A stretch of DNA of 64,000 nucleotides from CAYPTB01 sp964413535 (GCA_964413535.1 CAYPTB010000008.1:226514-290513); one strand, 5' to 3'; counted from the stretch's first letter, positions 45,355 through 55,900 are shown. Program-made: numbers and translations. The notes: generated by a model from the letters alone, not told the origin.

Positions 45355-46875
45355 TCAACTGATGGAGAGCGCCTGCCCGGCGCGCACGAGGACGTCTTCG
45401 TCGAGGAACAGACCCACGAGCGCGAAGGCTCCGGCGACGGCGGCGGCCAACGGCGAGTCTGTCGTGTAGAGCAAGGCCAGCGGCACGACGATGCCGAGCG
45501 CGAGGCCGAGCCGGTGGCGGTTCGCGAAGGGTCCCTTCGAGACGAGCAGCGCGGCGCGCTCGTACTCCGCCTCGCGTCCCTTCGGCGCGAGCGAGCCATC
45601 CGCCAACACGAACACGAGCTGTAGCGTCAGCACCACGACGAGCCCGCGGCGCAGGATCTCGCCGTCGTCGCCGATTAGGTTCCCGAAGAGCAACAGCACC
45701 GCGCACCCCGCGATGGCGGCTTGCACGACGAGCTGGAGCGCGAACCCGCGCTTGAGCCAGAGCACGCGGCCCTTCGCCTGTCCGAAGAGCCAAGCCGTGT
45801 AGCACGCCGCAAGCGCCGCGGAGACGGCGGTCGCGCCCACGAGCGCCGCTCCGCCGAGCCCGCCGGTGCGGAAGCCCAGCGCGGCGAGGCCGCCCCACAA
45901 CGCGAGCAAGCCCCCGTACGCGACGAGCGCGAGCGTGCCCTTCGCGATCCACGAGCTCCAGTTCGGCCGCGTGAGGATCAGCAAGAAGCGATCGGGCCGC
46001 TTCAGGTCGCCGATCAGGAGCCCGGTGGTGACGAGCAGGAACACGAGCCCGATGAGCGGCGCGAGCCAGGCGATCGGGCTCGGCAGCCCGAAGTCGTGTC
46101 GCACGGCGACGAGCGCCGCGGCGAGGAACACCCCGGCCGAGATCGACTTCGTGAACAGGTACGTGGTCACCTTCGCGCCCCACATCGGCGCGTGATCGAC
46201 GTCGTAGGTCGTGCGCGCCTGCGCCTCCACGCTCGCGAGGAAGCGCTCGGCCTCGAGCGGATCGCCCGCCACCTGGTTCGACCACAGGTAGCCGCCGCCG
46301 GCGTTCGTGGCGAGCGGGTCGACGCCCGAGTGGTGCACCTCGCGGTACCACACGTTGGGGCCGGTGCCGGCCTCGAGCTTGCGCGCCGAGAGCCCGCCGG
46401 TCGCCTTCATGCGCGAGACGACGCTCGCGGGGTCGTCGAAGTCGCCGGGGATGATCGCTTCGGTCGGGCACACGACGGCGCAGGCGGGAGCGAGCCCGCG
46501 CTCGGTGCGGTGTGCGCAGAAGTGGCACTTCTCCGCCGTGCCCTTCTCCGGGTGCAGGTAGAGCGCATCGTACGGACAGGCCTGCATGCAGCCCTTGCAG
46601 CCGATGCACACGCTCTGGTCGACGTCGACGATGCCGTCCCCACGCTTGTGCAGCGCCGTCACGGGACAGATCGTCACGCACGGAGCATCCGTGCACTGGT
46701 TGCAGCGCAGGACCGCGAACGAGCGCTTCACGGTCGGAAACGTCCCGCTCTCGGTGTACTTCACCCAGGTGCGGAAGCTGCCGAGCGGAACCTCGTTCTC
46801 GCTCTTGCAAGCGACCGTGCATGCGTGGCAGCCGATGCACCGCGCATGATCGATGACGAACCCGAGTTGGACCAT
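45355..46875 (-). CDS. Fused 4Fe-4S ferredoxin and NrfD/DmsC-like membrane subunit
   Basis: A 506-residue subunit. Residues 1-150 form a DmsB/PsrB-type four-cluster ferredoxin: CIGCHACTVAC, CNQCTDAPCVTICP, CIGCKGCMQACP, CHFCAHR and CAVVCP. After about residue 225 it continues into a membrane domain (TKSISAGVFLAAALVAV, GLLIGDLKRPDRFLLILTRPNWSSW, and later helices), the DmsC/NrfD-type quinone-interacting anchor. So the electron-transfer and anchor subunits are fused in one chain, and the pair with the upstream-acting oxidoreductase makes a two-gene respiratory module. ATG 46875 (MVQLGFVIDHARC) is preferred; an in-frame ATG at 46908 adds 11 residues. Confidence 0.9.
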   Translation of the reverse strand: MVQLGFVIDHARCIGCHACTVACKSENEVPLGSFRTWVKYTESGTFPTVKRSFAVLRCNQCTDAPCVTICPVTALHKRGDGIVDVDQSVCIGCKGCMQACPYDALYLHPEKGTAEKCHFCAHRTERGLAPACAVVCPTEAIIPGDFDDPASVVSRMKATGGLSARKLEAGTGPNVWYREVHHSGVDPLATNAGGGYLWSNQVAGDPLEAERFLASVEAQARTTYDVDHAPMWGAKVTTYLFTKSISAGVFLAAALVAVRHDFGLPSPIAWLAPLIGLVFLLVTTGLLIGDLKRPDRFLLILTRPNWSSWIAKGTLALVAYGGLLALWGGLAALGFRTGGLGGAALVGATAVSAALAACYTAWLFGQAKGRVLWLKRGFALQLVVQAAIAGCAVLLLFGNLIGDDGEILRRGLVVVLTLQLVFVLADGSLAPKGREAEYERAALLVSKGPFANRHRLGLALGIVVPLALLYTTDSPLAAAVAGAFALVGLFLDEDVLVRAGQALSIS

Positions 46876-47032
46876 GGAGAGGGCGCGGGTCGGAGCGAGG
46901 CGGCGCATGATACCCGCCGTCGCTCGCGGCGTGTTCCGCTGCCGCGATCTCGCACGATATCATCCGCGACGCCGACTCTTGGGTGCGGGAAGCAGGTTGG
47001 GAAAGGGGTGCGTGGCTCGATCCAACTCGACC

Positions 47033-47182
47033 GTCTGTGGTGTCCGGTTCCTCGACTTGACGGACAGCTTCCAGGGCGTGGAGGAGTCGATCTACGCCGA
47101 CTCGTGCTGTCACATCAACGAAGCGGGGAACCGCATCCTGGGCGAGCGCATCGCCCGGTTCGTCGTGGACGAGTGGGACTGA
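47033..47182 (+). pseudogene. Remnant of the C-terminus of an SGNH/GDSL hydrolase
   Basis: A frame on the plus strand ends with VRFLDLTDSFQGVEESIYADSC then CHINEAGNRILGERIARFV, which resembles the last catalytic block of SGNH hydrolases (the DxxH region, usually YvDxxHxNxxGNxxiA). Nothing upstream (46909-47032) looks like the rest of such an enzyme. It is therefore most likely a 5'-deleted gene fragment of about 50 codons. The remainder of 46876-47186 holds no other recognisable feature. Confidence 0.5.
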
Positions 47183-47186
47183 CGGG

Positions 47187-48905
47187 TCAGTGGTTCCAGC
47201 GTGCGCCGAAACGGCGCTCGTGACTCTTGTCCCGGATGATGAGCGTCACTTCTCCGGTCGGCGAATCGGTCATGTATTGGAGCGGGTGCGGCGGGAAGGT
47301 GCACGTGATCTGGCCGGTGAGCGGATCGACGAAGACGCCGTTGCTCGGGACGACGATCACGTTGCCCGGGCCGCGCTGAACTTCGAGGGCGGCGTTCCAG
47401 TAGCGCGCGTCGACGAACTCGTTCGCCGCCGCCGAGAGGACCGCGACCGCCGAGTCGCCGGGACCGCGCTCCACCATCGCCGTCTGCGGCGGGAGGAGCT
47501 CCGTGCCGTGGTGAGCGCTCGGATCGTACGCCGGGAGGTCGAACTCGGTCGCGCTGTACTGACCGCCCACCATCATCGAGACGAGGTCGAGCCAGAGCAC
47601 GTTCTTGTACCCGGCCAGCTCCGTGTCGGTCGGGAACAAGCGCTGGAACAGGTGGTCGAAGCCGCGCTGGTCGTTGGCCTGGGCGAAGGCCACGAGCGGC
47701 CGCAAGCTCTTGGGCGAGACGCCCTCGATCTCGTGGGAGGCCATGACGCGCTCGAGCTCGCGATCGAGCTCCGCGGGATCTCGGTCGGGAAGCTCGACGC
47801 CGGTCTCCGCGTCGACCATGGTCGACTTGGCGACCACCTGGATGGAGTCGCCGGAATCGGCGGGAACCATGAGGAGCAGCGTGATGTTGTGGTTGCGCGG
47901 AACCATCGCGTACTTCGCGCTCCCTTGCTGCATGGCACCGAGTCTCACGCGCAGCGTGTTGTCGGAGACGCGCGCGACGGTGAGCAGGCTGTTCAAGTCG
48001 GATCCCATCACTTGATCGAGACCGCTCGAGATCCGCTCCATGTCCGCGCCGCCAGCGGCGGCTCCCGAAGCGAAGGACAGAGCGGCCGCGACCTGACGAA
48101 CCGTCTGCATCGCGCTCGACTGGACCGAGGCCTCGAGATTGTCCGTGACCATGAGCGGCAGGACCTGCGCCGAGCCGCGCTGCCGCGCCACGGACGACGA
48201 CGTGGAAGGAAGCGCAAGGCGTCGCTTGGACGCGTCGCCCGCCGTGCCGAGCTTCTGCGGTGAACGGATCGTCATCGGCTGGAGCTCGCCTGCGCTTTCC
48301 GACGTGAAGAAGGAGAGCGTGCAATAGGCGTCGTACGGTTCGTTGCGCGCGCTGGGGAGCAGGCTCACCTGGAGGCGCACGAGGAACGGCCGGAAGCCGT
48401 CGCGCACGGCCGCGTCCTGGACGTAGCGCGACAGGAGCTGAACCTCCTGGAAGAAGGAAGTCGCTGCCCAATAGCGCGCCATCGGATCGAGCGAGACATC
48501 CATGCTCGAGAGCGGCGCCGAGGTTTGCGGGCTGTTGTACGGACGGTTGGAGACGAGGTCCACTTCCGACCCGGCCTCACCGGGGCGGTCGCCGAAGCGG
48601 TCGTCCTCCCCGCCGTGCTCGAACCCCACCTCGGTTCGCGCCAGATCGACCAGCGTGTTCTCGATCGAGCGCGTTGCGGGAGCAACGGCCGCCAGCGCCT
48701 GGTCCTCGCTCAAGCGAAAGCGCGGCTGCAGCGCGTCGATGTAGTACTCCCACGGAGCCACGGACAGCACGGCGAAGTGCATCGAGCCGGCTTCGTGTTG
48801 GCGCGTGACCCGGAACTCCTCGAAGACGCCCTTGCGCGGGGACGAACAAGCTCCCGACGCCAAGAGCAGTCCGAAGAGCAGAGTGCGGAAAGTCGATCGG
48901 TTCAT
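47187..48905 (-). CDS. Lipoprotein of unknown function, last gene of caspase/CHAT operon
   Basis: A 572-residue lipoprotein (MNRSTFRTLLFGLLLASGAC, lipobox Cys20). I do not recognise a domain. The body has RVTRQHEAGSMHFAVLSVAPWEYYIDALQPRF early, a stretch with MERISSGLDQVMGSDLNSLL in the middle, and a beta-rich end (GNVIVVPSNGVFVDPLTGQITC, then GEVTLIIRDKSHERRFGARW). It starts in an ATGA overlap with the caspase gene at 48902, so it is cotranslated and probably works with the caspases, perhaps as substrate, anchor or ligand sensor. That role is inference from position only. Confidence 0.8.
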   Translation of the reverse strand: MNRSTFRTLLFGLLLASGACSSPRKGVFEEFRVTRQHEAGSMHFAVLSVAPWEYYIDALQPRFRLSEDQALAAVAPATRSIENTLVDLARTEVGFEHGGEDDRFGDRPGEAGSEVDLVSNRPYNSPQTSAPLSSMDVSLDPMARYWAATSFFQEVQLLSRYVQDAAVRDGFRPFLVRLQVSLLPSARNEPYDAYCTLSFFTSESAGELQPMTIRSPQKLGTAGDASKRRLALPSTSSSVARQRGSAQVLPLMVTDNLEASVQSSAMQTVRQVAAALSFASGAAAGGADMERISSGLDQVMGSDLNSLLTVARVSDNTLRVRLGAMQQGSAKYAMVPRNHNITLLLMVPADSGDSIQVVAKSTMVDAETGVELPDRDPAELDRELERVMASHEIEGVSPKSLRPLVAFAQANDQRGFDHLFQRLFPTDTELAGYKNVLWLDLVSMMVGGQYSATEFDLPAYDPSAHHGTELLPPQTAMVERGPGDSAVAVLSAAANEFVDARYWNAALEVQRGPGNVIVVPSNGVFVDPLTGQITCTFPPHPLQYMTDSPTGEVTLIIRDKSHERRFGARWNH

Positions 48906-51277
48906 GGGCGGCGATCCTGGCTGGCCGGAGTCGTGGCGGGTCGCGTGACGATCTGCATGCGGGAGATGGACCACGACGCGGGCGCGCCGACGCGGCCCGA
49001 GCGCGTCCTTGCGAGTGCGCTCGCGAGCAATCGATCGAGCGGGCCGCGTTTCGTTTCGCCCCGCATGGTGCTCTCCGCGTCGAGCGCGAGCACGGCCTCC
49101 CACTCGAGCGCTCGCGGGTCGGAGAGCGCCTCCTCGGTCGAGAGCAGCACGATCGTGTCCGTGCCGAAGGGCGGCTGCACCGTCACGGGACTTCCGAGGA
49201 CGTGGACGCGCTCCGGCGGAGCCTCGGTCGAAGGGGGCGGGAAGCGGTTGCTGCCCGTGCCCGTTCCGCTCGGAGGGAAGAGCAGCGAGCTCTTCCCGTG
49301 GCAGTCAAGCGCGAAGACGTAGACGTAGCGGCGTTCCGGAATGCGCGGCAGCTCGTCCGCGACGAGCACGAGCTCGATCCTCGCTCCGTCGTGAAGCGTT
49401 CCGCCATCCTGGATCTCCTTCGACGCCGCGTCCCGCAGCGCCAGGCGCCAGGGGAAGCCCTTGTCGGCGGGAGGTCCCTCGAGACGCAACCACGCGCGCA
49501 CGCGTCCCGTGCGCAGGGCGTGCTCGCGGAGCTCGAGAACCGCGTTCGTCCGAGCGTCCCCTTCCGCGGGCCACGCGATCCAGGTGGTTCGCACCGGCAG
49601 CGCGAGCCGCGACTCGTCCTCCGCGAGACTGCCGTTCGGCAACGCCCAGCAGAACTCGGGCGCGCCCTTCGCGAAGTGCCCGGCGAGCAGGTAGTGCGCG
49701 TCGGCGGGCGAGGTCACGACTTCGACGGCGCTGTCCGCGACGACGTTCGAGAAGGCGAGGGCTTCCGTCATGCCGAGCGGAGGAGGCACGTCGACGAAGA
49801 GCTCGACGGGAGCGCTTTCGGCGAGGGCTTCGATCGCGCCGACGTCGAGCGACTCGCCCAAGGCCGTCGCGCCCGTCGGGCCCCAGACCTCCCAGCCGTC
49901 GCGCCCGAGGCGCACGACGTGCGTCGGCGTCTGCAGCGCGGGATCCGCCACGATGCGTATGCCGTCGAGCCGGCTCAGCTCGGCGACCGTCCGCGCGAGC
50001 GCCGCGAGTTCCTCGTCCGTGAGCTCGACCGGGGGAATCCAGACGCGCAGGTGCGCTTCGTCCGGCGGCACCCAGTGAACGATCTCGAACAGGTCGCCCG
50101 GTTGGATCGAAGCTCCGTCGCCTGCGACGACCTTCGCGACCGACGACGTCAAGTCGCTCACTCTCTCGATCTCGAGCTTCGAGCCGGCCGCGCCGACGGC
50201 GGCGAGCTCGGTTCCCACGCCCAGCCCGATGGCCCGTCCGCCTTGCAGGACGATCCCGTCTTCGACGACCGCTTGCACGGCGAGCGCGAGGGCGCCGCTC
50301 CTTCCCTCCGGAGCGGGGCCGAAGAGCGGACGGCTCAGAGCGCGCGGGTCGTCGCGATCGCCGAGGATCCCGCCCAGCACGGGCTCCTGCGAGCAACCGT
50401 CCGATTGCATGATGGCGCGCGTGCGTTGGAACACGCGCTGCGCGGGCTCGTCCACGGGAACCGTGCGGAGGACGCGCAGCAGCGCGTTCGAGAAGATCCC
50501 GTGGGCCTCGTCCCCGTCGCCGCTCGTCTCCTTGGCGGTCTGGGTGTCCTGAGCGGCAGAGAAGATCAACGCGCCGCGGCTCACCGGCCAGGGACGTTCG
50601 TCCACGGGCACGAAGGCGTAGAGCTCCGCGGCGTCGCGTCCGTCCTCCGGAGCGAAGCGCGCGGTCGTCTTGGCGGGCAACCCGCGCGTGATGGAACCGC
50701 TGTGGCAACTGTCGAAGAATGCCGCGACCTCGGCGCCGGTGTCGACGAGGTCGTTGAAGAGCAAGAGCAGCTCCTTGTCCCAGATGTCGAGCGCTCCCGA
50801 TCCGGAGTCGTAGGGAACGAGAGTCTGGTCGAACGGCTGGGTCGTCGGGTTCTTCGAGTTGCGGATCTGCGATCCGTGGCCGGCGTAGTAGAAGACCGCG
50901 ACGTCGTCTGCGCCGCTGCGGGCGATCAAGCGTTCGCGGAAAGCGCGCAGGATGCCGTCGCGCGTCGCCTGCTCGTTCGCGAGGAGCTCCACGTCCTCGG
51001 GCGCGAAGCCGTAGCGCAAGAGCAGGATCTCGCGGAAGGCGCGCGCGTCGTTCACCGCGCCGCGCAAGTCGGCGAACCGCCGCACTCCGCGCCCTGCCGC
51101 GCTCGTTTGGCCGGTTTGGTAGTCATCGATGCCCACGATCAAGGCGCGCCGCACGCCGCGGGTCGCGGGCGACTCCTCCGGAGTTCCCGCCGGGGCTCCC
51201 GCGAGCGCCAGCGACACCCCATGCGCGAGCACGAGGCCGGCGCCGAGCGCGATGCGTAGCTCCCGTGCGTGTCTCAT
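48902..51277 (-). CDS. Exported caspase-family (peptidase C14) protein with large C-terminal region
   Basis: A 791-residue protein with a signal peptide (ALGAGLVLAHGVSLALAGAPA). The caspase/metacaspase domain spans about residues 42-300: RRALIVGIDDY, the catalytic His134 in FYYAGHGSQ and Cys191 in FFDSCHSGS, with typical DARAFREILLLRYGF before. The remaining roughly 490 residues are beta-rich and unassigned; a segment resembles a DUF4384-like domain near RRYVYVFALDCHGKSSLLFP. Known metacaspases prefer basic P1 residues, but specificity here cannot be read. It begins one base after the stop of the PPC-caspase gene and overlaps the next lipoprotein gene. Confidence 0.9.
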   Translation of the reverse strand: MRHARELRIALGAGLVLAHGVSLALAGAPAGTPEESPATRGVRRALIVGIDDYQTGQTSAAGRGVRRFADLRGAVNDARAFREILLLRYGFAPEDVELLANEQATRDGILRAFRERLIARSGADDVAVFYYAGHGSQIRNSKNPTTQPFDQTLVPYDSGSGALDIWDKELLLLFNDLVDTGAEVAAFFDSCHSGSITRGLPAKTTARFAPEDGRDAAELYAFVPVDERPWPVSRGALIFSAAQDTQTAKETSGDGDEAHGIFSNALLRVLRTVPVDEPAQRVFQRTRAIMQSDGCSQEPVLGGILGDRDDPRALSRPLFGPAPEGRSGALALAVQAVVEDGIVLQGGRAIGLGVGTELAAVGAAGSKLEIERVSDLTSSVAKVVAGDGASIQPGDLFEIVHWVPPDEAHLRVWIPPVELTDEELAALARTVAELSRLDGIRIVADPALQTPTHVVRLGRDGWEVWGPTGATALGESLDVGAIEALAESAPVELFVDVPPPLGMTEALAFSNVVADSAVEVVTSPADAHYLLAGHFAKGAPEFCWALPNGSLAEDESRLALPVRTTWIAWPAEGDARTNAVLELREHALRTGRVRAWLRLEGPPADKGFPWRLALRDAASKEIQDGGTLHDGARIELVLVADELPRIPERRYVYVFALDCHGKSSLLFPPSGTGTGSNRFPPPSTEAPPERVHVLGSPVTVQPPFGTDTIVLLSTEEALSDPRALEWEAVLALDAESTMRGETKRGPLDRLLASALARTRSGRVGAPASWSISRMQIVTRPATTPASQDRRP

Positions 51278-51278
51278 G

Positions 51279-52718
51279 TCAGTCCTCCCCCGCAGGCTTC
51301 GGAGCCAGGAAATCGAGCACTCGCTCCGCGGCCCGCTTTCCCTCGACGCGCGGGTCCTGCTCTTCGCTGAGCGCGTCCTCCACCAGGGCGGCGGTGAGCT
51401 TGGCGATCCTCTCCATCGCCGACTCGAAGGTGTCCTCCGGATCGGCTTCCCCGAGGATCTCGGCGATCGACCAGGTGAAGGCGCTGCACGCGAGCTCGGT
51501 CGCCGCGGAAGCCGGCAGCGTCCACGACACCTGGTCGGAGCGCGAGCTCGCGAACAAGACGTGGTTCAAGGGCATGCCCTCGGAGAAGGTCTGCTCCAGG
51601 TTGCGCGCGGGCGGCGCCGTGGTGCCCTCGACGAGGAATCGCTCGGGCAACCACAGGACTTCGTCCACGTCCTCGGTGCGCACGCGCTTGGAGTGACCGG
51701 ACGCGCCGCGCGAGCCGGTTCCCGAGAAGCAGGAGTCGAGCACGAGGAGCGCGCGGTCCGTGCGCAGGCGATCCACCATCCATCCGAGCTCGTCGTCGAG
51801 GAGCAGGCTCCCATCCGCAAGGAAGAGCGCTTCGTCGCGACCGTCGGCTTCCGGATCCGCGGCCCCCGTGAGCCCCATGTTCTCGGCCGTCTGGATGCCG
51901 TGACCGGAGTAGTAGAAGACGGCGAGATCGCCCTCTCCGGCGCGGCCGAGACCCTCCCGGAACGCTGCGATCAGGTTGCGCCGCGTGGCGCGCGCGTCGC
52001 GTAGCTCGATGATGTCCTCGTCCTGGAACCCGAAGCGTTCGAGGAGCAGCTTGCGGAAGAGCGCGACGTCGTTGTTCGGACCGTCGAGGTCGCTCTCGGA
52101 GCCGGGATAGTCCTCGATGCCGACGAGCAGGGCACGGCGTCCGGATCCGATCTCCGTGCGCGACGCCGCGAACTCGAGCGGTGGCTCCGAGCGGAGCTCG
52201 AGCTCGTAGTCGCCTCGAGCGTCGGAGCCGGCGGTCGTCGCGAGCAGCGCGTAGGTCCCGGCGAAGGGCAGCTCGAAGTCGATCCGCGCATCGGTCTTCC
52301 CGCCGCCGTCGTCGTCGCGGTCGAGCTCGATCCACTCATCCTCGTCCTCGTAGAGGAGCACGAGGAATGCGTCGAAGCTCTCGGAGCGCATGTCGACGGT
52401 GACGAGCTCACCCTCGACGCCCTCGTAGGGCCACAGGTCGAAGCTGCGCGAGACGGTGCTCGACGCTCCCTCGAGTCCATCGAACGTTTCGAGCCGCGCG
52501 CTCCCCTCGTCCAAGCGTCCGGCGAGCCGCAGCACCTCGCTCCCCGCTTCGCCCTGCCAGGCTGGGCGCGCCTCCTCCACCACGGGCTCCGCCACGACCG
52601 CGGCGCTAGGCGCGCGACAGGCCAAGGCCACCAGGAGGACGCTGGCCGCAGCTCCGCCCGCCGGCAACCGCCAGCTCGTGCGCTGGGAACCGCGCCGGCC
52701 CTGGAACCTCTTCTTCAT
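51279..52718 (-). CDS. PPC-like domain plus caspase-family (peptidase C14) lipoprotein
   Basis: A 479-residue lipoprotein (lipobox VALAC, Cys34). Residues about 55-177 form a PPC-type (bacterial pre-peptidase C-terminal) beta-sandwich with DAFLVLLYEDEDEWIELDRDDDGGG; residues about 190-470 form a caspase domain with RRALLVGIEDY, catalytic His273 in FYYSGHGIQ and Cys330 in LVLDSCFSGTGSRG. Both catalytic residues are intact. Start ATG 52718; a much longer open frame continues upstream but in a different frame from the CHAT gene, so it is not a fusion. It is separated by 194 bases from the CHAT gene and by one base from the larger caspase gene. Confidence 0.92.
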   Translation of the reverse strand: MKKRFQGRRGSQRTSWRLPAGGAAASVLLVALACRAPSAAVVAEPVVEEARPAWQGEAGSEVLRLAGRLDEGSARLETFDGLEGASSTVSRSFDLWPYEGVEGELVTVDMRSESFDAFLVLLYEDEDEWIELDRDDDGGGKTDARIDFELPFAGTYALLATTAGSDARGDYELELRSEPPLEFAASRTEIGSGRRALLVGIEDYPGSESDLDGPNNDVALFRKLLLERFGFQDEDIIELRDARATRRNLIAAFREGLGRAGEGDLAVFYYSGHGIQTAENMGLTGAADPEADGRDEALFLADGSLLLDDELGWMVDRLRTDRALLVLDSCFSGTGSRGASGHSKRVRTEDVDEVLWLPERFLVEGTTAPPARNLEQTFSEGMPLNHVLFASSRSDQVSWTLPASAATELACSAFTWSIAEILGEADPEDTFESAMERIAKLTAALVEDALSEEQDPRVEGKRAAERVLDFLAPKPAGED

Positions 52719-52912
52719 CGCTTCTCGCCGCGATCCACCCCGGAGTCGTCCTCCAACCCCCGCCCTCGCGGCGGGGAGCTCTCTCCGATCCGCGTCAGGA
52801 TAATCCCGCGCGCACCGTTCCGGGGAATCCGCCTGCGCCGGGGAGGTCGGCGTACGGACAGGGGCGACGCCCCCGCGACCGAAGGCGCCGGGGAGCGGCG
52901 GGAGGTGGCCGA

Positions 52913-55900
52913 TCAGGGCCGGGTGAGCGTAGCGAACAAGGCCGCCCAGCGCTCGGGGTGCGGGTCGCCGTCGGTCGCGCGTGCCCGAGCCAGGATGCCG
53001 AGCTGCGCGCGCCGCAGCGCGTCGGGCGGATCCCGGCGCTCGACCCACAGCTCGCGGTAGAAGGCTTCGAGCAGGGGGAGCAGGTCCCCCTCGGCGGGGC
53101 GCCAGCGCGAGGCGACGACCGCCCTCGCTCCGGCGGATTCGAGGGCGTGCACGATTCCGAGGAGATCGTCGCCCGCGCGCGGGTTCCCCGGGTCGAGCGC
53201 GGCTCCCGTCAGCGCGACCAAGTCGACTCCGTCGAGGTCGAGGAGACCGAGGGAGCGCGTCTCCAGCAACGTTCCGGAAGCGGAACCGGCCGCCACCGCG
53301 AGCCCCGCGAGCCGTCCCGGCGCCAGGGCTCCCGGCGCGCTGGGAGCGCTGGAGGGAAGCGGGTCGAAGAGCGGCGCGGCGGGTGAGTGGACGAGGTGCG
53401 TGGCGAGGTGGATCACGCTCTGGCCCGGCATCGCGCTCGCGAGCCGCTCGGCGCTCGCCTCCGACCCACGGAGCGCGAGCCGTCGACCCTTCCGGCCCGG
53501 GAGAGCCGCGTGCATGCCGCTCACCAGGTCGATCTCCGCTCCCGATGCCTCCAGCGCCGCGAGCTCGAGCGAGGGTCGCCACGCGCGCGAGAGGAGTTCG
53601 CCGTCCTCTTCGGTCCTGTAGGCACCGGTCTCTCCCGCGGGCGGGGATCCGCCGACGAACGACGCGTCCTTGGCGATCGGGGTGCCTCCACCGTAGTCCA
53701 CCGCGCCGACGGCGAGCAGAGCGGGCTCGCTCCGCTCGCCCTCCTTCGAGCGCTCCTCCGCGCGAACGCCGCCTCGCCCCGCGAGCCGCGAGACGTCGGT
53801 CAACTGCACGAAGGCCACGCGCTCGAGCAAGAGCGCGCCGTCGCCGGCCGGCAGCGCCTCGAACGGCAGCGCGGCGATCAGCGGATCTGGAACCACGAAG
53901 ATGGAGCGTTCGTCGCCCAAGAGCGCCGCGATCGGACGCCAGATGAGCGCCGCGGCGCGTTCCGCGAGAGCGTCGGAGCGCTCGCGTGCGTTCGCGTGGT
54001 CGCGAAGCGCTTCGACGAAGGCCGCGACGAGCCCGCCGATCTCGGCGCTCGGACCGAGGTCGACGCGCGCGAACCTCGCCGGTGAGCTGCGCGTGATCGA
54101 CGCGAAGAGATGGGGTTCTCCGAAGCTTCCTCCGGACGTTTCGCCGTGATAAGGGCGCAGCGAGGCGAAGTCGACGAGCGCCGACTTCGGAGGCAGGCTC
54201 CACGCCAGACGTTCGTACGGCAGCCGCGCCGGAGGCGATCCGAAGCGCCGCACCAGCTCGGCCCCGACCTCGCGTGCGCGCCTGTGGAGTTCGGCCATTC
54301 CGACCTGTTCCGCCGCAGGCTCGAGTGCCTCGGCTCGCCGGGCGATCCGTGTGCGCACGAGCACGAGATCCGCGAGCAAGGCTTCGGCTCCGCGCGCCTG
54401 CTGCTCGAATGCAGCGCGTCCCGCGAAGCGCTCGCTCGCGCGGAACGCGTGCCAGCGGACGTAGGCCTCGTAAGCCGCGAGATCGTGCTCGCTGGAGTCC
54501 TTCGCGGTCCGCCCGCGGCCCAACGAAAAGTAGAGCTCGAGCTCCTCGCGCTCCGCCCCGAGGGAGGCGAAGCGGGCGCGCTCGGTCGCGTGATCGAAGC
54601 TCTCCCAAGCGACCAGCCGCCGCGCGGCGACGTTCGTCTCGAACAGCCGCCGCGCTCCCTCGACGTCGCCGGCGTCGATCCGAACGCGCGCGAGCGCATT
54701 CGACGCGGAGAGCGACTCGGCGTGTCCCGCCCCTAGCGACGCGGCGAGGATCGCGCGGCCGCGCTCGAGCTCGGCCCCCGCCTCCGACGCGCGCCCATCC
54801 CGAGCGTGGCTGCGACCCAGCTCCACGCACGCGCGTCCGACCAGCGCGTGATCGGCGCCGAGCGCGCGCGTCGCCGCTTCGACGATGTGTTCGAGCGCGT
54901 CTGCACTCGAGTTGCCGTCTGCGAGTCGAGCGAGCTCGAGACCCACGGCGAGCGTGCGCGGATGATCGGATCCGACCGAGGCAGCGAATTCTGCGTGGGC
55001 TCGCTCGAGGAGCTCGCGAGCGCGGGGGGTTCGGCCGGAGTGCGCTGCGAGCCGGCCCAGCTCGAGGCGGACCTCCGCCGTCCGGGCGGGCCCACCTTCG
55101 AGCTCGCGCTGCGTGAGGACTCTCTCGAGGAGCGCGTGCGCACTCTCGTCCTTGCCGATCGACGCGTGCGCCCGCGCCAGGGCGAGAGCGCAGTCCACGC
55201 TCTCCGGGGCGTCTTCTCCGAGCGTGATCTCGAGCAAGCCGAGCGCGCTCTCGAGCTCCTCGGCCGCAGCGAACCCGCGCCCCTGCTCCGCGAGCACGCC
55301 GGCGAGCTCCGCGCGGGTCAGGCCCTCCGCTGCCGAGAGCGAATCGGCGGATTGGACGAGTTCGACGAGCCAGAGCCGCGCCGCGAACAAGTCTCCCTGT
55401 ACGCGAGCCGCCTCGGCGAGGCTCGCGAGGAGCGCGCGGGTCGCGGGATCGTTCCCGCCCAGGGTCTCGCGCAAGATCGGCAGGAAGTGCTCGCCGCGCC
55501 GCCTCACTTCGGCGAAGCGACCGAGCGACGCGAGCGCATTCGAGAGGTGGCCGAGGGCGGAGATCGTGCGCGGTTCCGTCGGGCCCAGGGCGGTGGACAG
55601 GGAATGGAGGGCGCGATCGAGGTTCGTCACGGCCTGCTCCGCCCTGCCCGACGCGAAGTCGAGCGTTCCGAGCAGCAAGCGCGCTTCGGCCGTCTCCGGA
55701 TCGTCCGCCCCGCGTTCCGATTCGAACAGGGTCACGGCGCGTTCGGCAGCGCCCCGAGCTTCGGCGGTCGCGCCGAGGTCGAGAGCGACCCTCGCGCACC
55801 TCGACGCGACCCGAGCGGCATCGAGCAGCTTCCCGTTCGACTCGCGCAGGCGGAGGAGCTCGCCGAGCGTTTCGTGCGCCTCCGCGAGCCGACCGGCCGC

